Origin: Bacillus sp. ISL-55
GTDB lineage: Bacteria; Bacillota; Bacilli; Bacillales; Cytobacillaceae
Direction: 5' to 3'
DNA length: 64,000 nt
NCBI RefSeq assembly: GCF_018613155.1
Contig: NZ_JAGGQU010000036.1
Coordinates: 1-64,000, forward strand
Below the pieces are notes generated by a model, which was not told the origin of the DNA, did no database searches, and was given only the letters and a program-made list of their open reading frames with translations. Shown here piece after piece: positions 14,051-23,745 of this stretch. Made by a program: the position numbers and the translations under genes. Within the stretch, counting starts at the first letter, position 1; each line of letters starts with the position of its first letter.

Positions 14051-14958
14051 CAATTTTCTCTAAAATCGTTTAAAAGCTCAACGAAATATTCAGGCAGCGG
14101 AGCTTCAAATTCCAGATACTCCCCTGTCCTTGGATGATCGAAACCAAGCAGTCCAGCATGCAAGGCCTGACCGCCAAGATCGAGCGTCTTTTTCGGACCG
14201 TACTTCGGGTCTCCAGCCAGCGGATAGCCGATGTATTTCATGTGGACACGAATTTGGTGCGTCCTGCCTGTTTCAAGCTGGCACTCAACAAATGTAAAAT
14301 CCTTAAACCGTTCGAGTACATTGAAATGTGTGACAGCATTTTTGCCATTATCAACCACTGTCATGCTCTGGCGGTCCTTTTGATCGCGCCCAAGCGGCGC
14401 ATCGATCGTACCGTGATCATGCTGGATATTTCCATGAACGAGCGCCTTGTATTTGCGAGTAACTGTTTTAGCTACAAGCTGGTTGACCAGGCTTTCGTGG
14501 GCCATATCATTTTTTGCCACCATCAATAGACCTGAGGTATCTTTATCGATCCTGTGGACGATTCCCGGGCGAAGCACGCCATTAATGCCTGATAAATCCT
14601 TGCAATGAGCCATCAGCCCGTTAACAAGCGTCCCAGTCATATGTCCAGGAGCGGGGTGGACGACCATTCCCTTAGGCTTATTCACAACAAGAACATCTGC
14701 ATCCTCATAAAAGATCTCAAGATCCATTTCCTCAGCGATTACATCCAGGACTTCTGGCTCTGGAATGATGATTTCAAGCTGATCATTCAAGCTGCATTTA
14801 TAATTAGTTTTGATTTGAGCTCCATTAACAAGAACATTTCCGTCCTTGATCCATTGCTGCACCTGGCTCCTCGACCAGTCTGCTTCAAGTGTCGAAACTA
14901 CTTTATCTATTCTGTCACCAGCCTGTTCCTCACTGATGATGTGTTCCATTTTCTCCAT
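14047..14958 (-). CDS. rluD: Ribosomal large subunit pseudouridine synthase, RluD family
   Basis: A 303-residue pseudouridine synthase with an N-terminal S4 RNA-binding domain (about residues 13-75; [24 protein letters not shown]) and a catalytic domain with the aspartate motif [15 protein letters not shown] near residue 140. It corresponds by position to B. subtilis ylyB, next to lspA. The start is uncertain by three codons: ATG at 14949 has a closer GGAG. It overlaps the lspA 3' end by 29 bases. Confidence 0.9.
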   Translation of the reverse strand: MEKMEHIISEEQAGDRIDKVVSTLEADWSRSQVQQWIKDGNVLVNGAQIKTNYKCSLNDQLEIIIPEPEVLDVIAEEMDLEIFYEDADVLVVNKPKGMVVHPAPGHMTGTLVNGLMAHCKDLSGINGVLRPGIVHRIDKDTSGLLMVAKNDMAHESLVNQLVAKTVTRKYKALVHGNIQHDHGTIDAPLGRDQKDRQSMTVVDNGKNAVTHFNVLERFKDFTFVECQLETGRTHQIRVHMKYIGYPLAGDPKYGPKKTLDLGGQALHAGLLGFDHPRTGEYLEFEAPLPEYFVELLNDFRENC

Positions 14959-15421
14959 AAGCTTTTCTTTTCGCCTCTCTCTCTTCCCTGATCATGTCAA
15001 TCATCAGCAATCCTACACCGATTACCAGCGCAGAATCCGCGATATTGAAGATAGGGAAATCGTATCCGAAGATATAGGTGTTGATGAAATCGACAACTTC
15101 CTTTCGGTATACCCTGTCGATAAAATTCCCAATCGCCCCGCCCAGCATGAAACCAAGCGAAATACCAAGCAGAAGTTTGCCTTTAGCTGCCTTTTGAATA
15201 TAGACGACAAGGCCAATCACTACAATGATGGTAATGACATAGAAGAACCACATTTGTCCCTGCAGGATTCCCCATGCAGCACCACGGTTACGGTGCGAAG
15301 TAATATACAAAAAGTTCTCTATGACCTTTATGCTCTCTCCAAGCTCCATATTTTTGACTATAAACCATTTAGTAACCTGGTCAAGCAAGATAACAAACAG
15401 TGCAATTATGTAATAAAACAC
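14930..15421 (-). CDS. lspA: Lipoprotein signal peptidase (signal peptidase II)
   Basis: The membrane aspartyl protease that cleaves the signal peptide of prolipoproteins after lipid attachment. Four hydrophobic helices are visible, with the catalytic aspartates in AIGNFIDRV (Asp about 103) and [14 protein letters not shown] (Asp about 129). I start at GTG 15421 (163 residues), 8 bases after GGAGG; the longer frame at 15436 would begin inside that ribosome site. The 415 bases upstream contain the 20-bp-period repeat described separately. Confidence 0.95.
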   Translation of the reverse strand: MFYYIIALFVILLDQVTKWFIVKNMELGESIKVIENFLYITSHRNRGAAWGILQGQMWFFYVITIIVVIGLVVYIQKAAKGKLLLGISLGFMLGGAIGNFIDRVYRKEVVDFINTYIFGYDFPIFNIADSALVIGVGLLMIDMIREEREAKRKAYGENGTHHQ

Positions 15422-15836
15422 AAAGGTAACCTCCACATCAATTCATTACCTTTGAATTTTAGCACATATAAGATCAAAACGACAGATTTTATAAATTTTA
15501 GTAAGAAAACACCTACTAACAGCAATGTTCTACTTGAAAATAGTGATTAGGATCTTAATTTTTAACAGAAAATGAACCTTCAAAATGGTTTATTTCCGAT
15601 GTATCCATTTTTATAGCGAAAATTTATTTTTTATAGCGAAAAAATTTATTTTATAGCGACTTTTTCCTTTTTATAGCGAAAAAATATGTTTTATAGCGAC
15701 TTTTTTTCTTTTATAGCGAATTGGAAATTTTCAATGATTTTTTCCAGTACAGTTTGTGTGGAAATATAATTCTAAGTTTCAAAGTGCATTTTTATATGAT
15801 CTCTTTTTGCGGGACCAAATTTAATCTTAATAAAAC
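15422..15836. other. Intergenic region between the ylyA-like gene and lspA
   Basis: About 415 bases with no credible gene. It is strongly AT-rich and holds the six-copy 20-bp array at 15609-15720. The lspA promoter must lie here or upstream, but I could not single one out; each copy of the array carries a TATAAA-like hexamer on the minus strand. Confidence 0.6.
15609..15720. repeat. Six direct copies of TTTATAGCGA with exact 20-bp spacing
   Basis: TTATAGCGA occurs at 15611, 15631, 15651, 15671, 15691 and 15711, always 20 bases apart. The 10-base core is invariant; the filler between cores is A/T-rich and variable, alternating between AAAA-type and CTTTTT-type after the core. On the minus strand each core reads TCGCTATAAA, toward lspA. 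Confidence 0.9.
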
Positions 15837-16124
15837 TCAGGAATAGATGGGCTTCCGGTAGTATTGTTCGATTTGGTCTAACTCCACAGCTGACCTAGCT
15901 GTAGGAATTCTCTGCAAAAACTCATAGGGTAAATATTCTCCAGATATCTCGCACTTCCCATATTCACCAAATTCCATTTTCTCCAATGCTGTTTCTATGT
16001 CGTTTAATTCATCAACAATGTATTGCAAAATCCTCTCATCTTTCTGGCCGTGATTCAGGTACGCTAACAATTCTGTTCTCGTTTCGCGGAGCTCATTGTA
16101 AATGTAATCAAGATTACCTTCCAT
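15837..16124 (-). CDS. TraR/DksA-like small protein (ylyA position)
   Basis: A 95-residue helical protein between ileS and lspA, the place of B. subtilis ylyA. The N-terminal half is a predicted coiled coil (LDYIYNELRETRTELLAYLNH...DELNDIETALEKME) and the C-terminal half resembles the DksA/TraR zinc finger, FGEYGKCEISGEYLPYEFLQRIPTAR. Only one of the usual four zinc cysteines remains, so zinc binding is unlikely; this degeneration is known in several Bacillus paralogues. The start at ATG 16124 follows a GGGGGC ribosome site; the frame could extend to 16163. Confidence 0.75.
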   Translation of the reverse strand: MEGNLDYIYNELRETRTELLAYLNHGQKDERILQYIVDELNDIETALEKMEFGEYGKCEISGEYLPYEFLQRIPTARSAVELDQIEQYYRKPIYS

Positions 16125-16225
16125 GTATCTGCCCCCGTTCCTGTTTACAGCTATTATTTCCACAGGCTTCAGGCTGACTCAGCTAAACTTTTTACATGTA
16201 CTGCAGGATTTCCCAAGCATAAAAA

Positions 16226-16250
16226 AACTCCGGGACAAAAACCCGAAGTT
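16226..16250 (-). terminator. Terminator after ileS
   Basis: A 9-bp stem (AACTTCGGG / CCCGGAGTT on the minus strand) with a short loop followed by a run of seven T. It lies about 10 bases past the ileS stop. Confidence 0.8.
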
Positions 16251-16260
16251 CGAAAATGGA

Positions 16261-19020
16261 TTAGTAATTTTCTTTTACAACAGTTGCACAGCGTTCACAT
16301 AATGTTGGATGTTCTTCGACTTTGCCGACTTCTGGTGTAACAACCCAGCATCTTTCACAAGTTTCACCTTCAGCTTTTGTAACAACAATCGCTGCACTGT
16401 CAAGCTTGATCGCATTGTCAGGAGCCTGGTCGTAGTTTCCTGCCACTTCAAACCCTGAAACAATGAACAGCTGGCTTAAGTTTTCAGAGATTGAATCCAG
16501 AAGCTCTTTTGTGCTGTCGTTTACGTATAGCGACACTTTTGCAGTCAGGGACTTACCGATGACCTTCTGATTCCTTGCTTCTTCAAGAGCCTTTAGGACA
16601 TCGTCACGAAGCTTCATGAATGCATTCCACTTGTTTTCAAGTGCTTCTGCATTGGCGATTTCCTTAGCTTCAGGCATATCTGTCAGCTGGACGCTGTCTT
16701 CCTTTGCTGAAGGGATGAATCCCCAAACCTCATCAGCTGTATGCGAAAGGATCGGTGCAGTCAACTTCACCAACGCAAGCAAGCTTTCATGCAACACAGT
16801 CTGGATAGCTCGTCGCTCAGAGTTATCTGCAGCTTCGATATAAAGGACATCCTTTGCAAAATCAAGATAGAAAGAGCTCAGATCCAAAGTACAGAAGTTG
16901 TTTACCGCATGGTATACACCTGCAAACTCGTAATTGTCATACGCATTGCGGACATATTTGGTCAATTTGTTCAGCTTCACGAGCATGAACTGATCCACTT
17001 CGCGCAGCTCGTCGAATGGCACTGCATCTGTTTCAGGATTGAAATCAGAAAGGTTGCCAAGCAAGAATCTGAATGTGTTACGAATTTTACGATACACTTC
17101 AGCAACCTGCTTCAGGATCGCGTCCGAAACACGTACATCTGATTGATAATCGACGGATGCAACCCAGAGACGCAGGATATCGGCACCCAATTGGTTCATA
17201 ACCTTCGCAGGAACGACAACGTTACCAATAGACTTGCTCATCTTTCGGCCTTCGCCATCAAGTGCGAAACCGTGGCTCAGGACACCTTTGTAAGGTGCTT
17301 TCCCTGTTACTGCAACTGCTGTTGATAATGATGAGTTGAACCAGCCGCGGTATTGGTCAGATCCTTCAAGATAAAGGTCGGCTGGACGCTGAAGGTCATC
17401 ACGCTCTACCAGAACTGCCTGGTGGGATGAACCTGAGTCGAACCAAACATCCATAATGTCCGTTTCTTTCGTAAACTGGCCATTAGGGCTGCCAGGGTGG
17501 CTAAAGCCTTCAGGAAGCAATTCTTTCGCTTCTTTTTCAAACCAGATATTTGATCCATGCTCACGGAAAAGGTTTGAAACATGTTCGATTGTTTCATCCG
17601 TAATGATTTCCTCTCCGTTCTCAGCGTAGAATACCGGAATCGGAACGCCCCATGCGCGCTGACGGGAAATACACCAGTCGCCACGGTCACGTACCATATT
17701 GAATAGTCTAGTTTCACCCCAAGCCGGAACCCATTTTGTTTCTTCAACCGCTTTTAACAATTCTCCGCGGAAATCCTTGATTGACGCAAACCACTGTGCC
17801 GTTGCACGGAAGATGACAGGTTTCTTTGTTCTCCAGTCATGAGGATAGGAGTGACTGATGAAGCTTAGCTTCAGTAAGGCACCTGCTTCTTCTAGCTTTT
17901 CTGTGATTGGCTTGTTTGCCTGATCATAGAATAAACCTTCAAAGCCTTCAGCCTCAGCTGTCATAACACCTTTGTCATCAACAGGGCATAAAACTTCAAG
18001 GCCATACTTCTGGCCAACATGGAAGTCATCTTCCCCGTGTCCAGGTGCAGTGTGGACACATCCTGTACCAGCATCGGTCGTTACATGGTCACCTAGCATG
18101 ACTAAGGAATCGCGACCGTACAATGGATGCTTTGCAAGAACACCTTCAAGCTCTTTACCAGCAACTTTCTTAACGGTAGATACATTCTCCCAGCCGATTT
18201 CATTTGTAACTGATTCGAGAAGTTCTTCAGCCACAAGGAACTTTCTTCCGTCTGCTTCAACAACAACATAAATCAATTCAGGATGTACAGAAATTCCAAG
18301 GTTAGCTGGGATCGTCCATGGAGTAGTCGTCCAGATGACGATTTCTACATCCTGGTCAAGAACTCCTTTGCCGTCTTTCACAGGGAATCCAACATAAATG
18401 GATGCAGAACGCTTATCCTGATACTCAATTTCAGCTTCTGCAAGAGCAGATTCACTTGACGGTGACCAGTAAACTGGCTTTTTCCCTTTGTAGATGTATC
18501 CTTTTTTGGCCATCTCGCCGAATACTTTGATTTGCTGTGCTTCATATTCAGGCTTCAAAGTGATATAAGGATTTTCCCAATCACCTCTCACTCCCAGACG
18601 CTTGAACTGTTCACGCTGGTTGTTGATCTGCTCATAAGCATACTCTTCACATAGCTTCCTGAACTCAGCTACCGTCATTTCCTTTCGTTTTACGCCCTTG
18701 TTCGTCAATGCCTGCTCGATTGGCAATCCATGAGTATCCCAGCCAGGTACATATGGCGAACTAAATCCGCTCATTGATTTATAACGGACGATAAAGTCCT
18801 TTAGGATTTTATTAAGTGCGTGCCCCATATGGATATCTCCATTAGCGTATGGAGGTCCGTCATGCAGGATGAAAAGCGGCCGTCCTTCAGTGTGCTTTTG
18901 AACCTTTTCATAAATATTCATTTCTTCCCATTTTGCCTGAATTTCAGGTTCCCTGTTCGGCAGATTTCCGCGCATTGGAAACTCGGTCTTCGGCATGAGC
19001 AAAGTATCTTTGTACTCCAT
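16261..19020 (-). CDS. ileS: Isoleucyl-tRNA synthetase
   Basis: A class I aminoacyl-tRNA synthetase of 919 residues that charges tRNA-Ile. The HIGH-type motif is HMGH at about residues 64-67 ([14 protein letters not shown]), the KMSKS loop reads [10 protein letters not shown] near residue 590, and the C terminus carries a zinc site CERCW...LCERC. The [12 protein letters not shown] and [16 protein letters not shown] segments belong to the editing domain. I start at ATG 19020 after a GGAGG site; the frame could run to 19080 but that region is the T-box terminator. Controlled by the T-box leader upstream. Confidence 0.98.
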   Translation of the reverse strand: MEYKDTLLMPKTEFPMRGNLPNREPEIQAKWEEMNIYEKVQKHTEGRPLFILHDGPPYANGDIHMGHALNKILKDFIVRYKSMSGFSSPYVPGWDTHGLPIEQALTNKGVKRKEMTVAEFRKLCEEYAYEQINNQREQFKRLGVRGDWENPYITLKPEYEAQQIKVFGEMAKKGYIYKGKKPVYWSPSSESALAEAEIEYQDKRSASIYVGFPVKDGKGVLDQDVEIVIWTTTPWTIPANLGISVHPELIYVVVEADGRKFLVAEELLESVTNEIGWENVSTVKKVAGKELEGVLAKHPLYGRDSLVMLGDHVTTDAGTGCVHTAPGHGEDDFHVGQKYGLEVLCPVDDKGVMTAEAEGFEGLFYDQANKPITEKLEEAGALLKLSFISHSYPHDWRTKKPVIFRATAQWFASIKDFRGELLKAVEETKWVPAWGETRLFNMVRDRGDWCISRQRAWGVPIPVFYAENGEEIITDETIEHVSNLFREHGSNIWFEKEAKELLPEGFSHPGSPNGQFTKETDIMDVWFDSGSSHQAVLVERDDLQRPADLYLEGSDQYRGWFNSSLSTAVAVTGKAPYKGVLSHGFALDGEGRKMSKSIGNVVVPAKVMNQLGADILRLWVASVDYQSDVRVSDAILKQVAEVYRKIRNTFRFLLGNLSDFNPETDAVPFDELREVDQFMLVKLNKLTKYVRNAYDNYEFAGVYHAVNNFCTLDLSSFYLDFAKDVLYIEAADNSERRAIQTVLHESLLALVKLTAPILSHTADEVWGFIPSAKEDSVQLTDMPEAKEIANAEALENKWNAFMKLRDDVLKALEEARNQKVIGKSLTAKVSLYVNDSTKELLDSISENLSQLFIVSGFEVAGNYDQAPDNAIKLDSAAIVVTKAEGETCERCWVVTPEVGKVEEHPTLCERCATVVKENY

Positions 19021-19082
19021 TCTATTGATCCTCCTAATTTTACCGTTGCAATCATGAAATAATACGATTTCAGAAAACAAAA

Positions 19083-19358
19083 AAACCTTCTCATCCCTGA
19101 AAAGGGACGAGAAGGTTTATATTCCCGCGGTACCACCCTAAATAGACAAGAATTCATGATTCTGTCCTCTTAGCATTCTTAACGCGAATGTCACGCCTGT
19201 GCTTACTGATCCTTAAAGGATGTTCAGCTCGGAACTATCGGGTGATCTTCTGGCTAACCGCTTGCAATGGGCTTCCACCTTCCCCATTTCGCTGAAAAGC
19301 AAGCAACTGGAACGCCATACTGTCCCTGTCATCGTTTCTGTCATGTATTGCACTTTGT
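19083..19358 (-). promoter_or_regulatory. T-box riboswitch leader of ileS
   Basis: The minus-strand sequence AGGGTGGTACCGCGGG (19124-19139) is the T-box core that pairs with the acceptor end of uncharged tRNA. It precedes a 16-bp terminator stem (AAACCTTCTC... at 19083-19118) with a T-run. Upstream lies a long stem I region with an AGTA motif; the ATC at 19244-19246 (minus strand) is my candidate isoleucine specifier. Known action: uncharged tRNA-Ile stabilises the antiterminator and allows ileS transcription. Confidence 0.95.
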
Positions 19359-19364
19359 TATGAA

Positions 19365-19394
19365 ATTATATGCGAAATAATGTCCCCGCGTCAA
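19365..19394 (-). promoter_or_regulatory. sigma-A promoter of ileS
   Basis: Minus-strand TTGACG (19389-19394) and a perfect TATAAT (19365-19370), 18 bases apart. The -35 overlaps the divIVA stop codon, the same arrangement as at rluD/pyrR. Confidence 0.8.
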
Positions 19395-19912
19395 GCCAGT
19401 GAATCTTCTTCTTCTCTTGCAGCAGCCTTCAATTCTGTTGAATCCAATTCATATTCAAGCAGATGATCCCAATCATCGGTATTCAGCATATCAAGCTGCG
19501 CCTCGATCAGCATCTTGAACCTTGTTCTGAAAACTTTTGACTGCTTCTTCAATTCTTCAATTTCAAGGGCGATTTTCCGTGCCTTTGATAAGGATTCGTT
19601 GATGATCCTGTCAGCGTTCTTTTCGGCTTCCTTGACGATCAGCTTTGCTTCCTTTTGTGCATTGCGGCGGACTTCTTCCCCGGCTTCCTGGGCAATGACG
19701 ATTGATTTATTCAAGGTTTCTTCTATATTTGTAAAATGGCCAAGCCTGGAATTCATTTCATTCAGCTTTTCTTCCATTTCTTTTTTCTCACGGATAATTA
19801 GTTCATAGTCCTTGATCACCTGGTCAAGAAACTCATTTACTTCATCTTCATCATACCCGCGAAATCCCTTATTAAATTCTTTGTTGTGTATATCTAACGG
19901 CGTTAAAGGCAT
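19391..19912 (-). CDS. divIVA: Cell division initiation protein DivIVA
   Basis: A 173-residue coiled-coil protein that recognises negative membrane curvature at poles and division sites and recruits MinJ/MinCD and sporulation factors. The N-terminal lipid-binding domain LTPLDIHNKEFNKGFRGYDEDEVNEFLDQVIKDYE is highly conserved, followed by two long coiled coils. The start is ATG 19912, after a GGGAGGTGG ribosome site; the open frame reaches back to 20137 through non-conserved sequence and overlaps ylmH. It closes the ylm/sepF group. Confidence 0.95.
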   Translation of the reverse strand: MPLTPLDIHNKEFNKGFRGYDEDEVNEFLDQVIKDYELIIREKKEMEEKLNEMNSRLGHFTNIEETLNKSIVIAQEAGEEVRRNAQKEAKLIVKEAEKNADRIINESLSKARKIALEIEELKKQSKVFRTRFKMLIEAQLDMLNTDDWDHLLEYELDSTELKAAAREEEDSLA

Positions 19913-20003
19913 GACGCCACCTCCCATTAAGTTATAATCCTTTATGTACTTAAAGCAATGATTCGACAAATAAACTAAAAATCCTTCTTCTATTACTATA
20001 TAA

Positions 20004-20777
20004 TTATTTTTTTCTCCCGGCAATAACTCGATATTTATCTTTTTTTGTTTTCCCTTCAATTGTGATAATTTTCGCACGCCCGTAACCACGTGCGGAAATG
20101 ACATCACCTTCACCGCATTCAAAAGCAGTATTTTCAACCGCAGTCCAGTTAACCTTTACCTGGCCATGCTGTATGAGAAGCTGGGATTTTTGCCTGGATA
20201 CATTGAATAGAGCGGACATGACAGTATCTAGCCGCATTGAGGAAACAGTAGTGGTCATTTCATTCCATTCCTCAGCAATACCAACAGCTTTTTCAAGCGG
20301 AAGCTCTGACAAGCCAATCGAAGCTCTGCCAATAGATTCTAATTGAAGCCCGATGTAGTCGGCGATTTCCTCTGCTGCGAAAAATTGCACTGTATCCCCT
20401 TCAATCAGGATATCCCCAAATTTCCCGCGCTTCAAGCCAAGTGACATTAGGCTGCCCAGGACTTGGCGGTGTTCAATATTCACAAATTTCTTTGCATAAT
20501 CAATTCCAAAAAGCTTGACCTGAAAATCATCTTCTTTAACTTCCAAATACTCTGGAAAAAGAAATGCCCGTTTTCTCTCGGTACCTGGTGCACCGCCAAA
20601 CAGCTCCCACTTAACATCGGGATGCTTGCCGATGACAGTAGACAAGATTTGCTGCTCCCTCGGATCCAAAAAATCCGTCAGTTTCGGAGCATAATTTCGT
20701 TCAACATACTCTTTCCAGTTAATGACCTGATCGATAAATTCCCGTTCCTCAGGACGGAAATGCTGGTAAATACTCAT
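20004..20777 (-). CDS. ylmH: YlmH-family S4-domain RNA-binding protein
   Basis: A 257-residue protein whose C-terminal S4 domain (about residues 180-245, MRLDTVMSALFNVSRQKSQLLIQHGQVKVNWTAV) binds RNA. YlmH homologues associate with the ribosome and act in rescue of stalled 50S complexes in B. subtilis. Position between ylmG and divIVA is conserved in Firmicutes. A terminator-like hairpin lies between ylmG and this gene, so it may have its own promoter. Confidence 0.9.
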   Translation of the reverse strand: MSIYQHFRPEEREFIDQVINWKEYVERNYAPKLTDFLDPREQQILSTVIGKHPDVKWELFGGAPGTERKRAFLFPEYLEVKEDDFQVKLFGIDYAKKFVNIEHRQVLGSLMSLGLKRGKFGDILIEGDTVQFFAAEEIADYIGLQLESIGRASIGLSELPLEKAVGIAEEWNEMTTTVSSMRLDTVMSALFNVSRQKSQLLIQHGQVKVNWTAVENTAFECGEGDVISARGYGRAKIITIEGKTKKDKYRVIAGRKK

Positions 20778-20814
20778 TTACGTTCTCCTTTTACACTTAA
20801 ACATTTAGAAAAAT

Positions 20815-20841
20815 AAGCAGGGCCTGATTTAGACCCTGCTT
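20815..20841 (-). terminator. Hairpin/terminator between ylmG and ylmH
   Basis: An 8-bp stem AAGCAGGG / CCCTGCTT with a 11-base loop followed by T-rich sequence, just after the ylmG stop. It would separate ylmC-G from ylmH-divIVA. Confidence 0.65.
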
Positions 20842-20843
20842 AG

Positions 20844-21104
20844 TTAGAACCATAATGCTAGTTGCCTTAATCCATCTACAGCAAAACGCAACACCAGGAA
20901 AGCAACGATTGGCGAAATATCAATCATGCCGATTGAAGGGACGATCCTTCTGAAAGGCTCCAGGAATGGTTCGCAAATACGTGCTAAAAATTGTCCTATT
21001 GCTGTTTCTCTGGCATTAGGGAACCATGACATGAAAATATAAATAATCAGGGCCCACTGATAAATACTGACTAGCTGAGCTATTATGCCTATTACTAAAT
21101 CCAT
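20844..21104 (-). CDS. ylmG: YggT-family membrane protein
   Basis: An 86-residue protein with two hydrophobic helices (residues 5-28 and 62-82) around the family motif [34 protein letters not shown]. The YggT/YlmG family is linked by gene context with SepF and the divisome in Gram-positive bacteria and cyanobacteria. It starts 5 bases after the sepF stop. Confidence 0.92.
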   Translation of the reverse strand: MDLVIGIIAQLVSIYQWALIIYIFMSWFPNARETAIGQFLARICEPFLEPFRRIVPSIGMIDISPIVAFLVLRFAVDGLRQLALWF

Positions 21105-21109
21105 TTACT

Positions 21110-21550
21110 CTACCACCTCGACTCTTGGTAATCCCGCTCCTGCATCAGCTCAGAAATATTTCCTGTTACTTCAACATTATCCGGGGTACATAAGAAGATA
21201 TTCATGCCGATCCGCTGGATATCCCCGCTGATCGCATATACAGTTCCGCTGAGGAAATCTACGATACGCCTTGCCTGATCCTGTTCGATGCGCTGCAGGT
21301 TCACGACGACTGCGCGGCGATTTTTTAAATGATCAGCAATATCCTGTGCTTCCGCATACATTCTAGGTTCCATCAGGATTACTTTCGAAGACTTTTGCAC
21401 ACTCTGCAGGCTTACTACATTCTGTTTTTGCTGAACAGGCTGTTTATTGGGCTTAAATGGCTCAGCTTCTTCCTCGAGCATTTCCTCATCATTATAGTCA
21501 TATTCATCTTCCAGGAAAAAAAATGTCTTAATTTTTGATTTTAAGCTCAT
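21110..21550 (-). CDS. sepF: Cell division protein SepF
   Basis: SepF binds FtsZ filaments and anchors them to the membrane through an N-terminal amphipathic helix ([19 protein letters not shown]). The 146-residue protein has an acidic, glutamine-rich linker (residues 20-50) and a C-terminal globular domain with [37 protein letters not shown], the conserved SepF core. The start is ATG 21550, 8 bases after GGAGGTG. Confidence 0.96.
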   Translation of the reverse strand: MSLKSKIKTFFFLEDEYDYNDEEMLEEEAEPFKPNKQPVQQKQNVVSLQSVQKSSKVILMEPRMYAEAQDIADHLKNRRAVVVNLQRIEQDQARRIVDFLSGTVYAISGDIQRIGMNIFLCTPDNVEVTGNISELMQERDYQESRW

Positions 21551-21551
21551 A

Positions 21552-22238
21552 TTAATGCACCTCCGATTCATTGCCTACCAAGGCAGTGCCAATTCGCACC
21601 ATTGTTGATCCTTCTTCAACAGCTATTTGAAAGTCATTTGACATTCCCATTGACAGTTCATTACATGGTGCAAATTCAAGTTTCAGCGATTGTATATCTG
21701 CTTGCAGCCTTTTCATTGTCCTGAAGCAATTCCTGATCAATTGCTCATCCTCTGTAAAAGGGGCCATCGTCATCAATCCGCTGATTTCAATATTGGAAAA
21801 CTGCTTCAGTTCCTGTACAAAACCAATGACATCATCCGGTCTTAAACCATGCTTGCTCTCTTCGCCGGATGCATTGACCTGGATCAGACATCTCACTTTT
21901 GAATTTGATCGCTTATTGATTTCCTTTGCAAGTGACAGCCTGTCCAATGAATGGATATATGTAACATGCTCAATGATGTTTTTCACTTTTCTCGTTTGCA
22001 GCGACCCGATAAAATGCCAGACTGGCTCGTCCCCTAATTCGCCAATTTTATGAAGCAGTCCTTCATCCCGATTTTCGCCAAAATGGGTGACCCCAGCATC
22101 CATGGCTTCCTGTGCCCGTTCTGGTGAAACATATTTAGTCACCGCGATGATTTTGACCTCTTCTGGATTGCGCCCGGCTTTTTCACAGGCATCTGCTATT
22201 TGATTCTGGATAACCTCCAGATTTTCTCTGACTTTCAT
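21552..22238 (-). CDS. ylmE: PLP homeostasis protein, YggS/YlmE family
   Basis: A 228-residue single-domain TIM-barrel protein that binds pyridoxal phosphate through Lys about 35 in [10 protein letters not shown]. Other family marks are [28 protein letters not shown] and [23 protein letters not shown]. It shares one base with ylmD (TAATG). The family controls free PLP and amino-acid/keto-acid balance rather than catalysing a known reaction. Confidence 0.94.
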   Translation of the reverse strand: MKVRENLEVIQNQIADACEKAGRNPEEVKIIAVTKYVSPERAQEAMDAGVTHFGENRDEGLLHKIGELGDEPVWHFIGSLQTRKVKNIIEHVTYIHSLDRLSLAKEINKRSNSKVRCLIQVNASGEESKHGLRPDDVIGFVQELKQFSNIEISGLMTMAPFTEDEQLIRNCFRTMKRLQADIQSLKLEFAPCNELSMGMSNDFQIAVEEGSTMVRIGTALVGNESEVH

Positions 22239-23068
22239 TATGGATGGCTATCCTCCTTCCAGCCGATATAAGCCATCATTCGGCCTGCATTACCCTTATC
22301 CCGTCTATGGGAATAGAAATGCTCACTATGACAGCTAGTGCAATAATCGGTCACATGTACATTCCCGTCTTCTACTCCTGTCTTTAACAGGATCTGACGG
22401 TTCAATTCCTTTAGATCGAGAGAATATTGACCTTCACTAACTTGATTATATGGTACTTTGTCGACACCATCTAGTATATTTTTCACTAAATTGATGACTC
22501 TCTCATCAACAATATAACATTTTTTGCATATTGATGGGCCAATAATGGCAGAAATTTTTTCTATTTTTGCGCCATTTTGCTGAAATTTGCTGATCATCTC
22601 CGCCGCAATACCGTGAACAGTGCCTTTCCATCCAGCGTGAGCGACCCCGATCAGCCTTGTCTCCGGTTCGATAAAATAAAGCGGTACACAGTCTGCATAA
22701 CAAAGCGTAAGCAGTATTCCTTGCTCATCTGTCAAAAAGCCATCCGTTCTTGAAAAAGAAGTATCATAGGCTGTTGAGCCTCTTCCTTGATCTGATTTTC
22801 CGATTTTGGCGATGATGATATCATGAGTTTGTTCCGCTCCAACCCAGCTGGAAAGTGGAAATTCGATCTTATCGGACAGCAGGAGACGATTTTCGCAAAC
22901 GGCATTCTGATCGTCTCCTACATGGAAGCCGAAGTTCAAACCCGAAAAAGCATCCTGCTGGCTCACACCACCGTTCTTCGTCGTGAAACCAGCCTCAAGT
23001 CCAGGATAGCGTTCCATCCACTCTTTAATTTTAAAATATTCCTGGCTTTCTAAGATGAATGGCTCCAT
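22238..23068 (-). CDS. ylmD: Peptidoglycan editing factor / YfiH-family purine nucleoside phosphorylase-like
   Basis: A 276-residue protein of the DUF152/PgeF family (laccase-domain). The metal ligands are visible in LCYADCVPL (Cys), GVAHAGWKGTVHGIA (His) and the C-terminal DYCTSCHSEHFYSHRRDKGNAGRMMAY. Family members have been reported both as cell-wall editing factors and as multi-substrate purine nucleoside enzymes. The start at ATG 23068 follows a GTGGGG site. Confidence 0.9.
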   Translation of the reverse strand: MEPFILESQEYFKIKEWMERYPGLEAGFTTKNGGVSQQDAFSGLNFGFHVGDDQNAVCENRLLLSDKIEFPLSSWVGAEQTHDIIIAKIGKSDQGRGSTAYDTSFSRTDGFLTDEQGILLTLCYADCVPLYFIEPETRLIGVAHAGWKGTVHGIAAEMISKFQQNGAKIEKISAIIGPSICKKCYIVDERVINLVKNILDGVDKVPYNQVSEGQYSLDLKELNRQILLKTGVEDGNVHVTDYCTSCHSEHFYSHRRDKGNAGRMMAYIGWKEDSHP

Positions 23069-23134
23069 ATTTTTACCCCACACGTTTTTGTCTAGTTTAT
23101 CACATACAAACCGCAATACAACAGTATTACGATG

Positions 23135-23410
23135 TTACTCATCACCGTCATTTTTCTGTGGCAGATAGCCCCCGCTGTCTTTATACCGGACTAAAATGAC
23201 ATCTTCACCTATTTTCAGTATATTTGTCCAGGGAATTACAACCTCATCTTCCTTTCCGAAGAATCCCAGCACCTTACCTGAACTCCCAATCACAACAGCT
23301 TCGATTTTACCCGTATTTAAATTAATTTCAAAATCCTCTATATTACCAAGCCTTTTTCCATCCGAGACATTCACAACATCCTTAACTTGAAATTCTGTCA
23401 CCTTAACCAT
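23135..23410 (-). CDS. ylmC: YlmC/YmxH-family PRC-barrel protein
   Basis: A 91-residue PRC-barrel domain protein (VKDVVNVSDGKRLGNIEDFEINLNTGKIEAVVIGS, then VIPWTNILKIGEDVILVRY). This family is sporulation-associated in Firmicutes. It heads the ylmC-D-E-sepF-ylmG group. In B. subtilis ylmA lies between sigG and this gene; here that place is taken by a palindromic repeat. Confidence 0.88.
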   Translation of the reverse strand: MVKVTEFQVKDVVNVSDGKRLGNIEDFEINLNTGKIEAVVIGSSGKVLGFFGKEDEVVIPWTNILKIGEDVILVRYKDSGGYLPQKNDGDE

Positions 23411-23558
23411 ATAGATCCCTCCGGATTTCGCTTTGGCATTAATTAGCCCTTATATAAAATATATGAAGGGGAAACAGATGTATGAATTACTTCCGTGGAT
23501 CTTGAATATTAAGGATAGGTCCTCTTTGAAAATGACCTGAACGAACCGACATAGGATA

Positions 23559-23733
23559 AAGAACAAAAAGCGCAAGCGCCTCGTTCAGCCCCGACAAGCG
23601 CTGGAGGTCCGCCCAATGAAGTCGTTCTTTGACTTCAATGGGCGGATCGAAGCGACTCGAGGGGCTAGGCGCTGAAGCTGGATTAAGAAAACTACATGCA
23701 GTTATCCACACCTAAATAATTTTATAATTTCCT
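23559..23733. repeat. Dispersed palindromic element, copy A
   Basis: A roughly 175-base element nearly identical to copy C at 56796-56971, including about 50 bases of A/T-rich tail beyond the palindrome. Its centre is a 15-bp perfect stem (CCGCCCAATGAAGTC / GACTTCAATGGGCGG, 7-base loop); the outer arms AGCGCC..AGCCCC / GGGGCTAGGCGCT also pair. It lies between ylmC and sigG, in place of ylmA. Confidence 0.9.
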
Positions 23734-23745
23734 TAACTATAAAAA

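Noticed and set aside
14846-15550. Plus-strand open frame of 234 codons opposite rluD and lspA
   Set aside because: It is antisense to two clear genes, with no start signal or recognisable protein.
19913-20137. N-terminal extension of divIVA
   Set aside because: The sequence overlaps ylmH and lacks DivIVA similarity; GGGAGGTGG before ATG 19912 decides the start.
23487-23711. Open frame starting MWITACSFLNPASAP, with a near copy at 56719-56949
   Set aside because: Both are translations of the dispersed palindromic element and its tail; the duplicate is explained by the DNA repeat, not by a gene family.
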